In this document: one piece after another, positions 35,189-42,611 of the stretch | Layout of the letters: each line of letters opens with the position of its first letter | Position numbering within the stretch: position 1 is the stretch's first letter | Source of the DNA: Spirochaetaceae bacterium | GTDB lineage: Bacteria; Spirochaetota; Spirochaetia; DSM-27196; SLAA01 | Length of the DNA stretch: 53,941 nucleotides | NCBI GenBank assembly: GCA_003552985.1 | Contig: PUPD01000302.1 | Span: 1 to 53,941 of the forward strand | Reading direction: 5' to 3' | The notes under the pieces: model-generated | Database searches by the model: none | What the model saw: only the letters and a program-made list of their open reading frames with translations | Told to the model about the DNA's origin: nothing | Program-made: the position numbers and the translations under genes

Positions 35189-36649
35189 ATGTCACTGAAT
35201 TGGCGTGAGATAGATCTCGTGCTCGACGAGCTGAGCCTGTTAGGGGCACGAGTACAACGCATTGCCCAGCCTCGATTCTCTCAGCTCAGGCTGGAGCTGT
35301 ATCGGCGACGCGAGGCGCTCACGCTGCTGATCGCAATGGAACAGGGGAAGACGCGCCTACATCGCACGGTCGCCGGTTTCAGCAAGCCCGGAACCCCGCA
35401 ACGATTCCAGCAGCTGTTGCAGGCGCGGCTGCGCGGAGGGGCGATCACCGAGATCAAGCACGTCCATCGTGACCGGATCATCCGTTTCGGGATCTCGAGA
35501 GCCGGGGAGCAGTATCAGCTCTGGACCCGTCTCTGGGGCGGCTCGGCAAACGTAATTCTCACCGACGATGAGGGGACGATCATCGACGCGATGTACCGCC
35601 GGCCGAAGCGCGGCGAGGTAAGCGGCAGCGTGTTCTCGCCGCCGCCACCCGACGCTGAGGCCGCACAGAAGGCAGAAGCGCTAGAGGTGCGCCCGTTTCT
35701 CATACAGCCCGCCTCCACCGGTGACGGCCGGTATCCGGTCAGCGCCGCGATTGAAGCGCGTTACGCGACCCTTGAGCACGAGGAACACCTTGCCCGCCTA
35801 CGCCGTGACGCCGACAAGGCGCTCGCCTCTCGAGAAGCGGCGTTGCGCCGTCGCTTCGAAGAGCTGCAACGGCGCAGTAGTGAAGGCGAGCAGAGTGAGC
35901 GCTATAAGGTGATCGCGGATGCGATTATGACGGGGCTGCACCGTGTGGATCCCGGAACCGGCTGGCTCAAAGTCGAGAATCCTTATGATCCGAGCGAGGT
36001 TCTCGAGATTCAGCTCGACCCCACACTGAGCGGCAGTGATAACGCCGAGCGTTATTACCGCAGATACAAGAAGGCACGGGCCTCCCACGAAGCGACCGAG
36101 CACGAGCTCAGCGAAACCACCGCTGCACTCGAACGCGTCCGTACACGGCGGCAACGGGTGCAACAGCTCGGCGATCCAAACGAGCTCGCGGCGCTGATCG
36201 GCACTGCGCGCAAGCGGCGGCAACGCGGGGCGAGCGAAGATCGCGCTCCGGCTGTCCCGGGCCTGCAGTTCCACTCGGGAAAGCTGCAACTCTATCTCGG
36301 CCGTACGGCGATGGAAAACGACGAACTGCTGAGACGACACGTGCGCGGCAACGACCTATGGTTGCATGTTCGCGATCGGCCCGGCCCCTATGTGTTTGTC
36401 AAAACCCCCAAAGGCAAGAGCGTTCCGCTCGAGACGCTCCTGGACGCCGGAAACCTGGCGTTGGCCTATAGCAAAGCCAAGGCCGAAGGACGTGCCTTGA
36501 TCCAATACACGCAGGTAAAGAACCTGCGTAGGGCGAAGGACGGTCCAAAGGGCCGCGTTATCCCGTACCATGAGAAGACGATTGAGGTTGAGCTCGATCA
36601 GGAACGACTACAACGGCTCCGCAGGCCGGGAGATGAGGAGAGCCCGTGA
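35189..36649 (+). CDS. NFACT family protein (RqcH-like)
   Basis: 486 aa, shorter than B. subtilis RqcH (about 570). The N-terminal NFACT-N domain includes HRDRIIRFGI, where Asp95-Arg96 match the tRNA-contacting D-R pair of RqcH. A coiled-coil region with many Arg and Glu follows (about 190-330), and the C-terminal NFACT-R domain is clear: GNDLWLHVRDRPGPYVFVK and YTQVKNLRRAKDG. RqcH binds stalled 50S subunits and directs C-terminal alanine tailing. The reduced length lies in the helical middle. The stop overlaps the next start as GTGA. Confidence 0.88.
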   Translation: MSLNWREIDLVLDELSLLGARVQRIAQPRFSQLRLELYRRREALTLLIAMEQGKTRLHRTVAGFSKPGTPQRFQQLLQARLRGGAITEIKHVHRDRIIRFGISRAGEQYQLWTRLWGGSANVILTDDEGTIIDAMYRRPKRGEVSGSVFSPPPPDAEAAQKAEALEVRPFLIQPASTGDGRYPVSAAIEARYATLEHEEHLARLRRDADKALASREAALRRRFEELQRRSSEGEQSERYKVIADAIMTGLHRVDPGTGWLKVENPYDPSEVLEIQLDPTLSGSDNAERYYRRYKKARASHEATEHELSETTAALERVRTRRQRVQQLGDPNELAALIGTARKRRQRGASEDRAPAVPGLQFHSGKLQLYLGRTAMENDELLRRHVRGNDLWLHVRDRPGPYVFVKTPKGKSVPLETLLDAGNLALAYSKAKAEGRALIQYTQVKNLRRAKDGPKGRVIPYHEKTIEVELDQERLQRLRRPGDEESP

Positions 36650-37233
36650 AGGAATCAGATTATGATCAACTGACTAAGGCTGCCGGCCGCACCCTGCTGC
36701 GCGTGGCGCGTGAAGCGCTTCGGTCGGAGGTGGGGAACGCCCCGTTTGAGCCGCCGGAGATCCCGTACGAGTTGGAGCGCCCGGGGGGCGCGTTCGTAAC
36801 GCTTAAGCGCGAGGAGCAGCTTCGCGGCTGCATCGGTGCGCTCGAAAACACCCTCCCGATCTGGCAGACCGTCGAGAAATCCGCAAGACAGGCGGCGACG
36901 ATCGATTACCGCTTTGATCCGGTCCGACCGGAAGAGCTTCCGCAGATCAGGATCGAGGTTTCGGTAATCTCACCGCTCGAGCGCGTCCCGGAGCCGAGAA
37001 ACTCGAGCTCGATCACGATTGGTCAAGATGGGCTGTGCATTCGCTACAAGCAGCACAGCGGGGTTTTGCTGCCGCAGGTAGCCGCAGACCGAGCGTGGTC
37101 CGCGGAAGAGTTCCTGGAGCACGTATGCCTCAAAGCGGACCTCAAACCGGACTGCTGGCAGCGCCCGGAGGCCGAGCTGTTTCGGTTCACTGCCGTGGTG
37201 TTTGACGAGCGCTCGATAGACGTGGAATACTAG
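36646..37233 (+). CDS. amrA: AMMECR1 domain protein (AmmeMemoRadiSam system protein A)
   Basis: 195 aa, GTG start overlapping the NFACT stop (GTGA). The AMMECR1 signature LRGCIGALE follows GGAFVTLKREEQ near residue 50. IRIEVSVISPLERV and HSGVLLPQVA are further family strands. Protein A of the AmmeMemoRadiSam set has no settled biochemical activity; its human homologue is linked to a developmental syndrome. The partner Memo gene lies at 23646-24494, and no radical SAM partner is in the window. The next gene starts 4 nt after the stop. Confidence 0.92.
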   Translation: MKESDYDQLTKAAGRTLLRVAREALRSEVGNAPFEPPEIPYELERPGGAFVTLKREEQLRGCIGALENTLPIWQTVEKSARQAATIDYRFDPVRPEELPQIRIEVSVISPLERVPEPRNSSSITIGQDGLCIRYKQHSGVLLPQVAADRAWSAEEFLEHVCLKADLKPDCWQRPEAELFRFTAVVFDERSIDVEY

Positions 37234-37237
37234 GTTT

Positions 37238-38749
37238 ATGCAGTTCGCCGAAGCAGTTGCCGATATGCTGGTCAGGTTGCGCGACGATGAGCGCAGCTAT
37301 CTGGCACTCGACCTGGGGCTTTCGGCCACAGGATTCGCCCGCACTCGCCTCGTTCAGGTGGCCCGTACACCGGCATGGGTGATCCGTGGCGAAGAGGTTG
37401 AGGAGTGGCGCCCGCTCGGTTTCACTGAGCATCAGGGCGCGTTTTGCCTCTACGGCCCGGATATACAGGCCGTAACCCTGCACGAAGTCCTGCATTCGCG
37501 CTCCGGCGAGCAGGCGCTCGGCTACCTGAACCGATTGGCACGGGCGCTCACAACCGCCACCCATAACGGCTTCACGTTTCCGCGCATCGCCACCTTCGGG
37601 GTGTGGTTCCTGAATGACGGGGGCGTATTGCTGTTGCCCCGGCAGTTGGTCGACACCATCTGTGAGTCCCTGCCGCGGGAGCGCACATTGGAGATGGTGG
37701 ATCGTTTCAACCATCCGGACTATGCGGGCGAGAAGGCGCTTGATTTTGCGCTTGCAGCGCTCACCTACACCGCAACGGTCGGGCGCTACCCCTACGGCGG
37801 GATGACGCTCGAGGAGCTGCGCGAGCGGATGCGCGACCGTCCTCCGACCGAGCCCCTGGTCGTTCGTCCTGAGCTGAAGCCCCGTCTGGCCGAGGCTCTG
37901 ACGTCATCGCTTTCTCCCGAGCGTGCGGCCGGAGCGGGAATCGAGCGCTGGCCGCACCTGCTCGAAGACCTTCGCAGCGCAGGGTTGTATGTAAGCGGTA
38001 TCGACGAGGAGCACGAACGTCTACTCCGCGAGGCCGAACGGCGCGAGAAGCGCTTCGAGCGGAGCTACCATCGCGCCGGTTACCTGCGGCGCAACGGTTT
38101 TCGGCTGGTGGTCTCCGCTCTGGTGATCGCACTGGTCGGCGGGGTCGCGGGTAATATCATCTATCAGCAGCTGCAGCCCCGGAGTATCTCCGGCTATGCC
38201 CCCGAAGAAGTGGTCCGCGTGTTTTACGAGAGTATCAACACCCTTAACCACGAGACCATGCAGGAAGCCGTCGTCGACGGTGCCGGCCGACAGGAGATCG
38301 ACCAGGTGATGCGGATGTACGTCGGCAGCCGGGTGCGGCTGGCTATGGAGCATCGCGAGGGCTTTCTCAACGCTCAGGACTGGCGCGACCAGGGCAAGCC
38401 TGAGATCGAGCCCGGCGAGATGCTGTTCGGAATCGCGGAGCTCGAGATTGAACACCTGGACGCGGAGGACGAGCTCGATCCGGAGGAGGAGCAACGCTTC
38501 ATCGCCCGCTATGAGCGCTGGTACGTTACCGATACCGGAGAGCCCGGCGAACCGGAGCCCGGAGAAGCCGAGCTCGGCACCGGTAACGGCGAGGAGCAAC
38601 TCGCCCCCGCACCGGGACGCCCGCCGGAGATCGAGGGTTATCGCCATGAGGACCGGCTCTACCTGCGACGCGACCGGGAGGATTGGGTGATCTATAGGAT
38701 AGAAAACCTCGTCACCGAGCCGATCGACGTACCGGAGCCGGTTCAATGA
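37238..38749 (+). CDS. Single-pass membrane protein with pseudokinase-like cytoplasmic domain
   Basis: 503 aa. Residues 1-270 recall the C-lobe of bacterial Ser/Thr kinases: LNRLARALTTATHNGFTFPRI sits where helix E leads to the catalytic loop, LNDGGVLLLP where the loop and DFG strand would be, and LDFALAALTYTATVGRYPYGGM matches the DxxSLG..LYE..TGR.PF helix. HRD and DFG are missing and no glycine-rich loop is seen, so it would be a pseudokinase. A basic segment leads into one membrane helix (about 287-308), then about 195 extracytoplasmic residues with an NTF2-like look (VVRVFYESINTLNHETM). The architecture echoes kinase-type wall sensors. It overlaps murD as ATGA. The fold call is inference. 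Confidence 0.6.
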   Translation: MQFAEAVADMLVRLRDDERSYLALDLGLSATGFARTRLVQVARTPAWVIRGEEVEEWRPLGFTEHQGAFCLYGPDIQAVTLHEVLHSRSGEQALGYLNRLARALTTATHNGFTFPRIATFGVWFLNDGGVLLLPRQLVDTICESLPRERTLEMVDRFNHPDYAGEKALDFALAALTYTATVGRYPYGGMTLEELRERMRDRPPTEPLVVRPELKPRLAEALTSSLSPERAAGAGIERWPHLLEDLRSAGLYVSGIDEEHERLLREAERREKRFERSYHRAGYLRRNGFRLVVSALVIALVGGVAGNIIYQQLQPRSISGYAPEEVVRVFYESINTLNHETMQEAVVDGAGRQEIDQVMRMYVGSRVRLAMEHREGFLNAQDWRDQGKPEIEPGEMLFGIAELEIEHLDAEDELDPEEEQRFIARYERWYVTDTGEPGEPEPGEAELGTGNGEEQLAPAPGRPPEIEGYRHEDRLYLRRDREDWVIYRIENLVTEPIDVPEPVQ

Positions 38750-40167
38750 AGCTTCACGCGCCGGCGGACCTCAACGGAATGCGGGCCACGGTGATGGGCC
38801 TCGGCCTGCACGGCGGCGGACTGGCGGCCGCGCAATACCTCGCGGCCCACGGTGCCGAGGTTACCGTCACAGACCTCCGCGACGAACAGGTGCTCGCGCC
38901 ATCGCTGGAGCAGTTGTCCGGAACCAGTTATCGGGCAGTGCTCGGACGGCATGAAAACGAGGACTTCACCAAAGTCGATCTGGTGATAAAAAACCCGGGA
39001 GTGCCCCGCAGTTCACATTACCTGGCGCTTGCTCGCCGCGTCGAGACCGATATCTCACTGTTCCTGCGTTTCGGCACCAATCCGTTGCTCGCCGTCACCG
39101 GCAGCAAAGGCAAGTCCACCGTCGCCTCGGCGGTCGCGCATGGACTTCACCGCTACCATCCTGACACGCAGCTCGGTGGCAACATCACGATTTCGCCGCT
39201 CGGCTTTCTTGACCGACTGGGTGGTGAGGAGCCTGTGGTGCTGGAGCTCTCCTCGTTTCAGCTCGGGGACCTGCGCTGTACCGGCACAGCGGATGACCCG
39301 ACCCCGGCCCTGGATCCGGCGGTTGCTGTCCTGACCAACATCATGCACGACCATTTGGACTACTATTCGCGTTTCGAGGATTACGTGCTCGACAAAGAGT
39401 TTCTGTTCGCCGCGCAGGAACCCGAGCGGGCGGCAATCTACAATCGCGACGATCCCGTGGTCCGTCGGCTTGCCGAGCACCATCGAGCGCGAGTCCACTG
39501 GTTTTCCGAAACTCCGCTGCCGCCGGAATGCAATGGAGTGTATCTGGAGGATCATGAGCTCTATCTGCAGGACGCCGGAGGTCAGCACCTTCTCGGCACC
39601 ATTGCCGATGAATCCTCTGATCGGGTGTTACCGATCAACCGCGCGGTTGCGGCTCTGGCGCTGTGGTGTTACGGGATCCCGGCGCAGCAGGTCTTTGAAT
39701 CGTTAGCTGAGTTTAGCGGCATCGAACACCGACTGGAGCTCGTCGCCGAGATCGCCGGCGTGCGCTACATCAACGATTCGGCCGCTACCATTCCGCCCGC
39801 CGCCGCAGCTGCAGCAGCGACAATCAGCGGCCCGCTGCGCCTGATCGCCGGCGGGGCGGACAAGAACCTTGACCTTGAGCCGTTCGCCCGAATCGCCGAA
39901 CGGGTAACCGGACTGTATCTACTCGCCGGGAACGCGACCGACCGCATCGTCGAGCTGCTGAGGTCTCGCGGCCTGCCCTATCGCGGTCCGTATGCGGATC
40001 TGGCGAGCTGTCTGCGCGCCGCGGTCTCGGAAGCCGAACCGGGAGACGCGGTGGTGCTGTCCCCTGGTTGCGCCTCGTTCGGGATGTTTCTCAATGAGTT
40101 TGATCGGGGGCGGCAGTTCAAACAACTGGTAGAGCAACTCACAATCACCGTAAAGGGGGCGATATGA
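38746..40167 (+). CDS. murD: UDP-N-acetylmuramoylalanine--D-glutamate ligase
   Basis: 473 aa. N-terminal Rossmann domain with GLGLHGGGLAAAQYLAAHG, the link VIKNPGVPRSS, ATP loop VTGSKGKSTVASA, then GGNITISPLGFL, VLELSSFQL, NIMHDHLDYY and the C-terminal IAGGADKNLDLEP and LSPGCASFGMF. These are the MurD marks in order, and SKGKS replaces the commoner TNGKS in the P-loop. It adds D-glutamate to UDP-MurNAc-L-Ala in the cytosol. The start overlaps the pseudokinase-like gene and the stop overlaps the adenosine deaminase gene (ATGA both times), so the three are translated together. Confidence 0.94.
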   Translation: MKLHAPADLNGMRATVMGLGLHGGGLAAAQYLAAHGAEVTVTDLRDEQVLAPSLEQLSGTSYRAVLGRHENEDFTKVDLVIKNPGVPRSSHYLALARRVETDISLFLRFGTNPLLAVTGSKGKSTVASAVAHGLHRYHPDTQLGGNITISPLGFLDRLGGEEPVVLELSSFQLGDLRCTGTADDPTPALDPAVAVLTNIMHDHLDYYSRFEDYVLDKEFLFAAQEPERAAIYNRDDPVVRRLAEHHRARVHWFSETPLPPECNGVYLEDHELYLQDAGGQHLLGTIADESSDRVLPINRAVAALALWCYGIPAQQVFESLAEFSGIEHRLELVAEIAGVRYINDSAATIPPAAAAAAATISGPLRLIAGGADKNLDLEPFARIAERVTGLYLLAGNATDRIVELLRSRGLPYRGPYADLASCLRAAVSEAEPGDAVVLSPGCASFGMFLNEFDRGRQFKQLVEQLTITVKGAI

Positions 40168-41387
40168 CCTATCCGCGCGAGTTTCTTCAGGCGATTCCGA
40201 AAACCGACCTGCATCTGCATCTCGACGGCAGCCTGCGGCTCGATACCCTGATCGAGCTCGCCAGGGAGGAGGGAATCAAGTTGCCGTCAGAGACTCCTGA
40301 AGGACTGACCGAAACCGTGTTCAAACCACGCTACGCCAACCTTGATGAGTATCTCGCCGGCTTCGCCTGGACGGTCGCGGTTATGCAGCGCGCCGAACAC
40401 CTTGAGCGCGTCGCCTACGAGCTTGCGCACGACAACGCCGATGAGGGCGTTCGCTATATAGAGGTACGCTTCGCCCCGCAGCTGCACATTCACCCCCAGC
40501 TTTCGTTCGAACAGGTATTAGAGGCCGTCGATCGGGGGCTGCGCCGGGCCCGCGATGAGATCAACGCACAGAACGCGACCACCGGTAACGGAGCGCCGCC
40601 GTTTGAGTACGGGATCATCGTCACCGCGATGCGCTTTTTCATGCCGCAATTCTCCACGTATTTCGGCCGCCTCGCCGAGGTGCATCCGCACGCCGACGCG
40701 CACGAGCTGGCGCGATCCGCTTCATACGAGCTCGCGCGCGCCACAGTGCAGCTGAGGGATCGAAGTGAGGTCCAGATCGTCGGGTTCGACCTCGCCGGAA
40801 GCGAGCATGGGTACCCCGCGGGCAATCACAAGGCGGCATTCGAGTTTGTGCACAAGCACTTTATTAACAAGACGGTTCACGCCGGCGAGGCCTACGGACC
40901 GGAATCGATATTTCAGGCGATCACCGACCTCCACGCCGACCGTATTGGTCACGGTTTTCACCTGTTCGACGCCAAACTGATCAGAACGCCTGAGATCTCC
41001 GACCCCGAACGCTACGTGCAGAACTTGATCGACTACATCGCCGACAACAGAATCACGATCGAGGTCTGTCTCACAAGCAACCTCCAGACCTCCCCGTACC
41101 TCGAGAGCCTGCGTGACCATTCGGTTTCCAAGATGCTCGAGTACAAGCTCTCGATCGCGATCTGCACCGACAACCGGCTCGTCTCGCACACGAGCGTCAC
41201 ACGCGAGCTCGAGCAGCTGCTGAACAATGCCGACGTCTCGCCTAAGCAGTTGAAGAACATAATCGTGTACGGATTTAAGCGCTCGTTCTTCTACCGTCCC
41301 TATAACGAGAAACGCGAGTATGTGCGCGCGGTCATCGATCACTTCGACCGGGTTGCCCAACAGTATGGGTTCGACGCTGCCGGGTAA
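40164..41387 (+). CDS. add: Adenosine deaminase family protein
   Basis: 407 aa, about 70 longer than E. coli Add. Metal-site motifs: TDLHLHLDGS (HxH) near residue 13, HAGEAYGP with zinc His and catalytic Glu, RIGHGFHL with catalytic His, and AICTDNRL with the zinc Asp. In classical adenosine deaminases the last motif is TDDP; here the second Asp, which contacts the purine, is Asn, so substrate preference may differ. An insertion around residues 130-215 (NATTGNGAPPFEYG to QLRDRSEVQ) accounts for most of the extra length. The start overlaps the murD stop as ATGA. Probable role: purine salvage by deamination. Confidence 0.85.
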   Translation: MTYPREFLQAIPKTDLHLHLDGSLRLDTLIELAREEGIKLPSETPEGLTETVFKPRYANLDEYLAGFAWTVAVMQRAEHLERVAYELAHDNADEGVRYIEVRFAPQLHIHPQLSFEQVLEAVDRGLRRARDEINAQNATTGNGAPPFEYGIIVTAMRFFMPQFSTYFGRLAEVHPHADAHELARSASYELARATVQLRDRSEVQIVGFDLAGSEHGYPAGNHKAAFEFVHKHFINKTVHAGEAYGPESIFQAITDLHADRIGHGFHLFDAKLIRTPEISDPERYVQNLIDYIADNRITIEVCLTSNLQTSPYLESLRDHSVSKMLEYKLSIAICTDNRLVSHTSVTRELEQLLNNADVSPKQLKNIIVYGFKRSFFYRPYNEKREYVRAVIDHFDRVAQQYGFDAAG

Positions 41388-41487
41388 CGCCGGCGAACGC
41401 ACCCCCGCCCGCGCGCGGCGGCAGGCTACCGCTGGGCGGCGCCGGAGATGAGCGTGTCCGGTATCCATCGCCCCCGCGCGCCGGTTA

Positions 41488-42606
41488 CTACCGCCGCTTG
41501 CCTGGTTTGCGTAGTCGGACGCGGGCGGCGCGCAGCGTTTCGGCCGCCCGGAACGCGCCATAGCGAACCGCCTGCAGCCGATAATCAACGCATCCCGGCC
41601 GTTCGACAACACGCCCGCCGAATCCGGTTTTGAAACGGTAGAGCCCCTGCATGCGGTGCTTCTCGTCCGCCGATCGCGGGATGCCGAAGAGATCGTACAC
41701 TTGCATCCCGGCATCGCGCGCTCGCTGCATTGCTTCCCACTGCAGCGCATATGTCGGCATCAGATTGCGTTTGCGGTCGGCGCTCGCGCCGTACAGATAC
41801 GTGGCCCGACCGCGATAACGCGCCACGACGATTCCGGCAAGGAGATCTCCCTCATGACGGGCAAGCATCAACTCGAGCGCAGGACCGTCACGGACCTCAG
41901 CTGCAACCTCGAACACCGCCCGATAGTAGGATTCGGAGTGAATCGCGATACGGTCGCGAGCTGCTGTTTCCCGGTAGAGACGATACCACTCGCCGAGGTA
42001 CTCCGAGCCGACGGTTTGCACCGTTACGCCGCGGCGCGCGGCGAGGCGAATGTTGTAACGCCACTTGCTCTTCATTCCGGCAAGCAGCGCCTCATCATCG
42101 CCATCGAGATCGATGAGCACCGTCGCCCGGGGCTGGATCTCGCTGTAACTGCGCCGCAGGCGCCCGGTCTGTGCAAGCGTATTTCGAGCTCGGCTGAGCT
42201 CGGTCGGCTCAGCGTGAGGGTCTTCACCCGCAGCGCCTACATTGAACTCCCACGGCAGGTCAAAACGTATGAAGCTTGTGTGCTGCGGAAGCCGGCGTGC
42301 GAGGGATTCGCCCAGCTCTGCCAGGGCCGAGACGGCCGCGTTGGACGATGCCGCCGGCTGTCCGTGCGTTGCGGAAGCTCCCGCTGTAACCGTCGACAGC
42401 TCCGGGCCGTGAGGGACGTAAGTCAGCGTAATTCCCGGCACCGGGCTTCGCACCAAAACGAGGAGGCTTGCATTGAACGGCCCGGGATTTTCGAGAGTGA
42501 ACGCGTATGGCCGCCATCCGAAGCGCCGCTTGAGCTCGGCCCAGTAGCTCGACTGCAGGAGACTGCGGCGCGGGTTCAGGCTGTCTACGGCGGCGGCATG
42601 AACCAC
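41488..42606 (-). CDS. FemX/FemAB-type peptidoglycan aminoacyltransferase
   Basis: 372 aa. Two GNAT-like halves as in FemX/FemAB: LLQSSYWAELKRRFGWRPY at the start, TVLIDLDGDDEALLAGMKSK then WRYNIRLAARRGV, the most conserved family phrase, and ATYLYGASADRKRNLMPTY then MQVYDLFGIP near the end. Such enzymes add amino acids from aminoacyl-tRNA to the lysine or ornithine branch of lipid II. Spirochaetes commonly carry ornithine in the stem peptide, so a Gly-adding role is plausible but unproven. It follows metG after 5 nt, coupling a tRNA synthetase and a tRNA-using enzyme in one operon. Confidence 0.88.
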   Translation of the reverse strand: MVHAAAVDSLNPRRSLLQSSYWAELKRRFGWRPYAFTLENPGPFNASLLVLVRSPVPGITLTYVPHGPELSTVTAGASATHGQPAASSNAAVSALAELGESLARRLPQHTSFIRFDLPWEFNVGAAGEDPHAEPTELSRARNTLAQTGRLRRSYSEIQPRATVLIDLDGDDEALLAGMKSKWRYNIRLAARRGVTVQTVGSEYLGEWYRLYRETAARDRIAIHSESYYRAVFEVAAEVRDGPALELMLARHEGDLLAGIVVARYRGRATYLYGASADRKRNLMPTYALQWEAMQRARDAGMQVYDLFGIPRSADEKHRMQGLYRFKTGFGGRVVERPGCVDYRLQAVRYGAFRAAETLRAARVRLRKPGKRR

Positions 42607-42611
42607 GTCGG

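Noticed and set aside
40722-41750. 342-aa minus-strand ORF
   Set aside because: Antisense to the adenosine deaminase family gene, whose metal motifs are clear on the plus strand.
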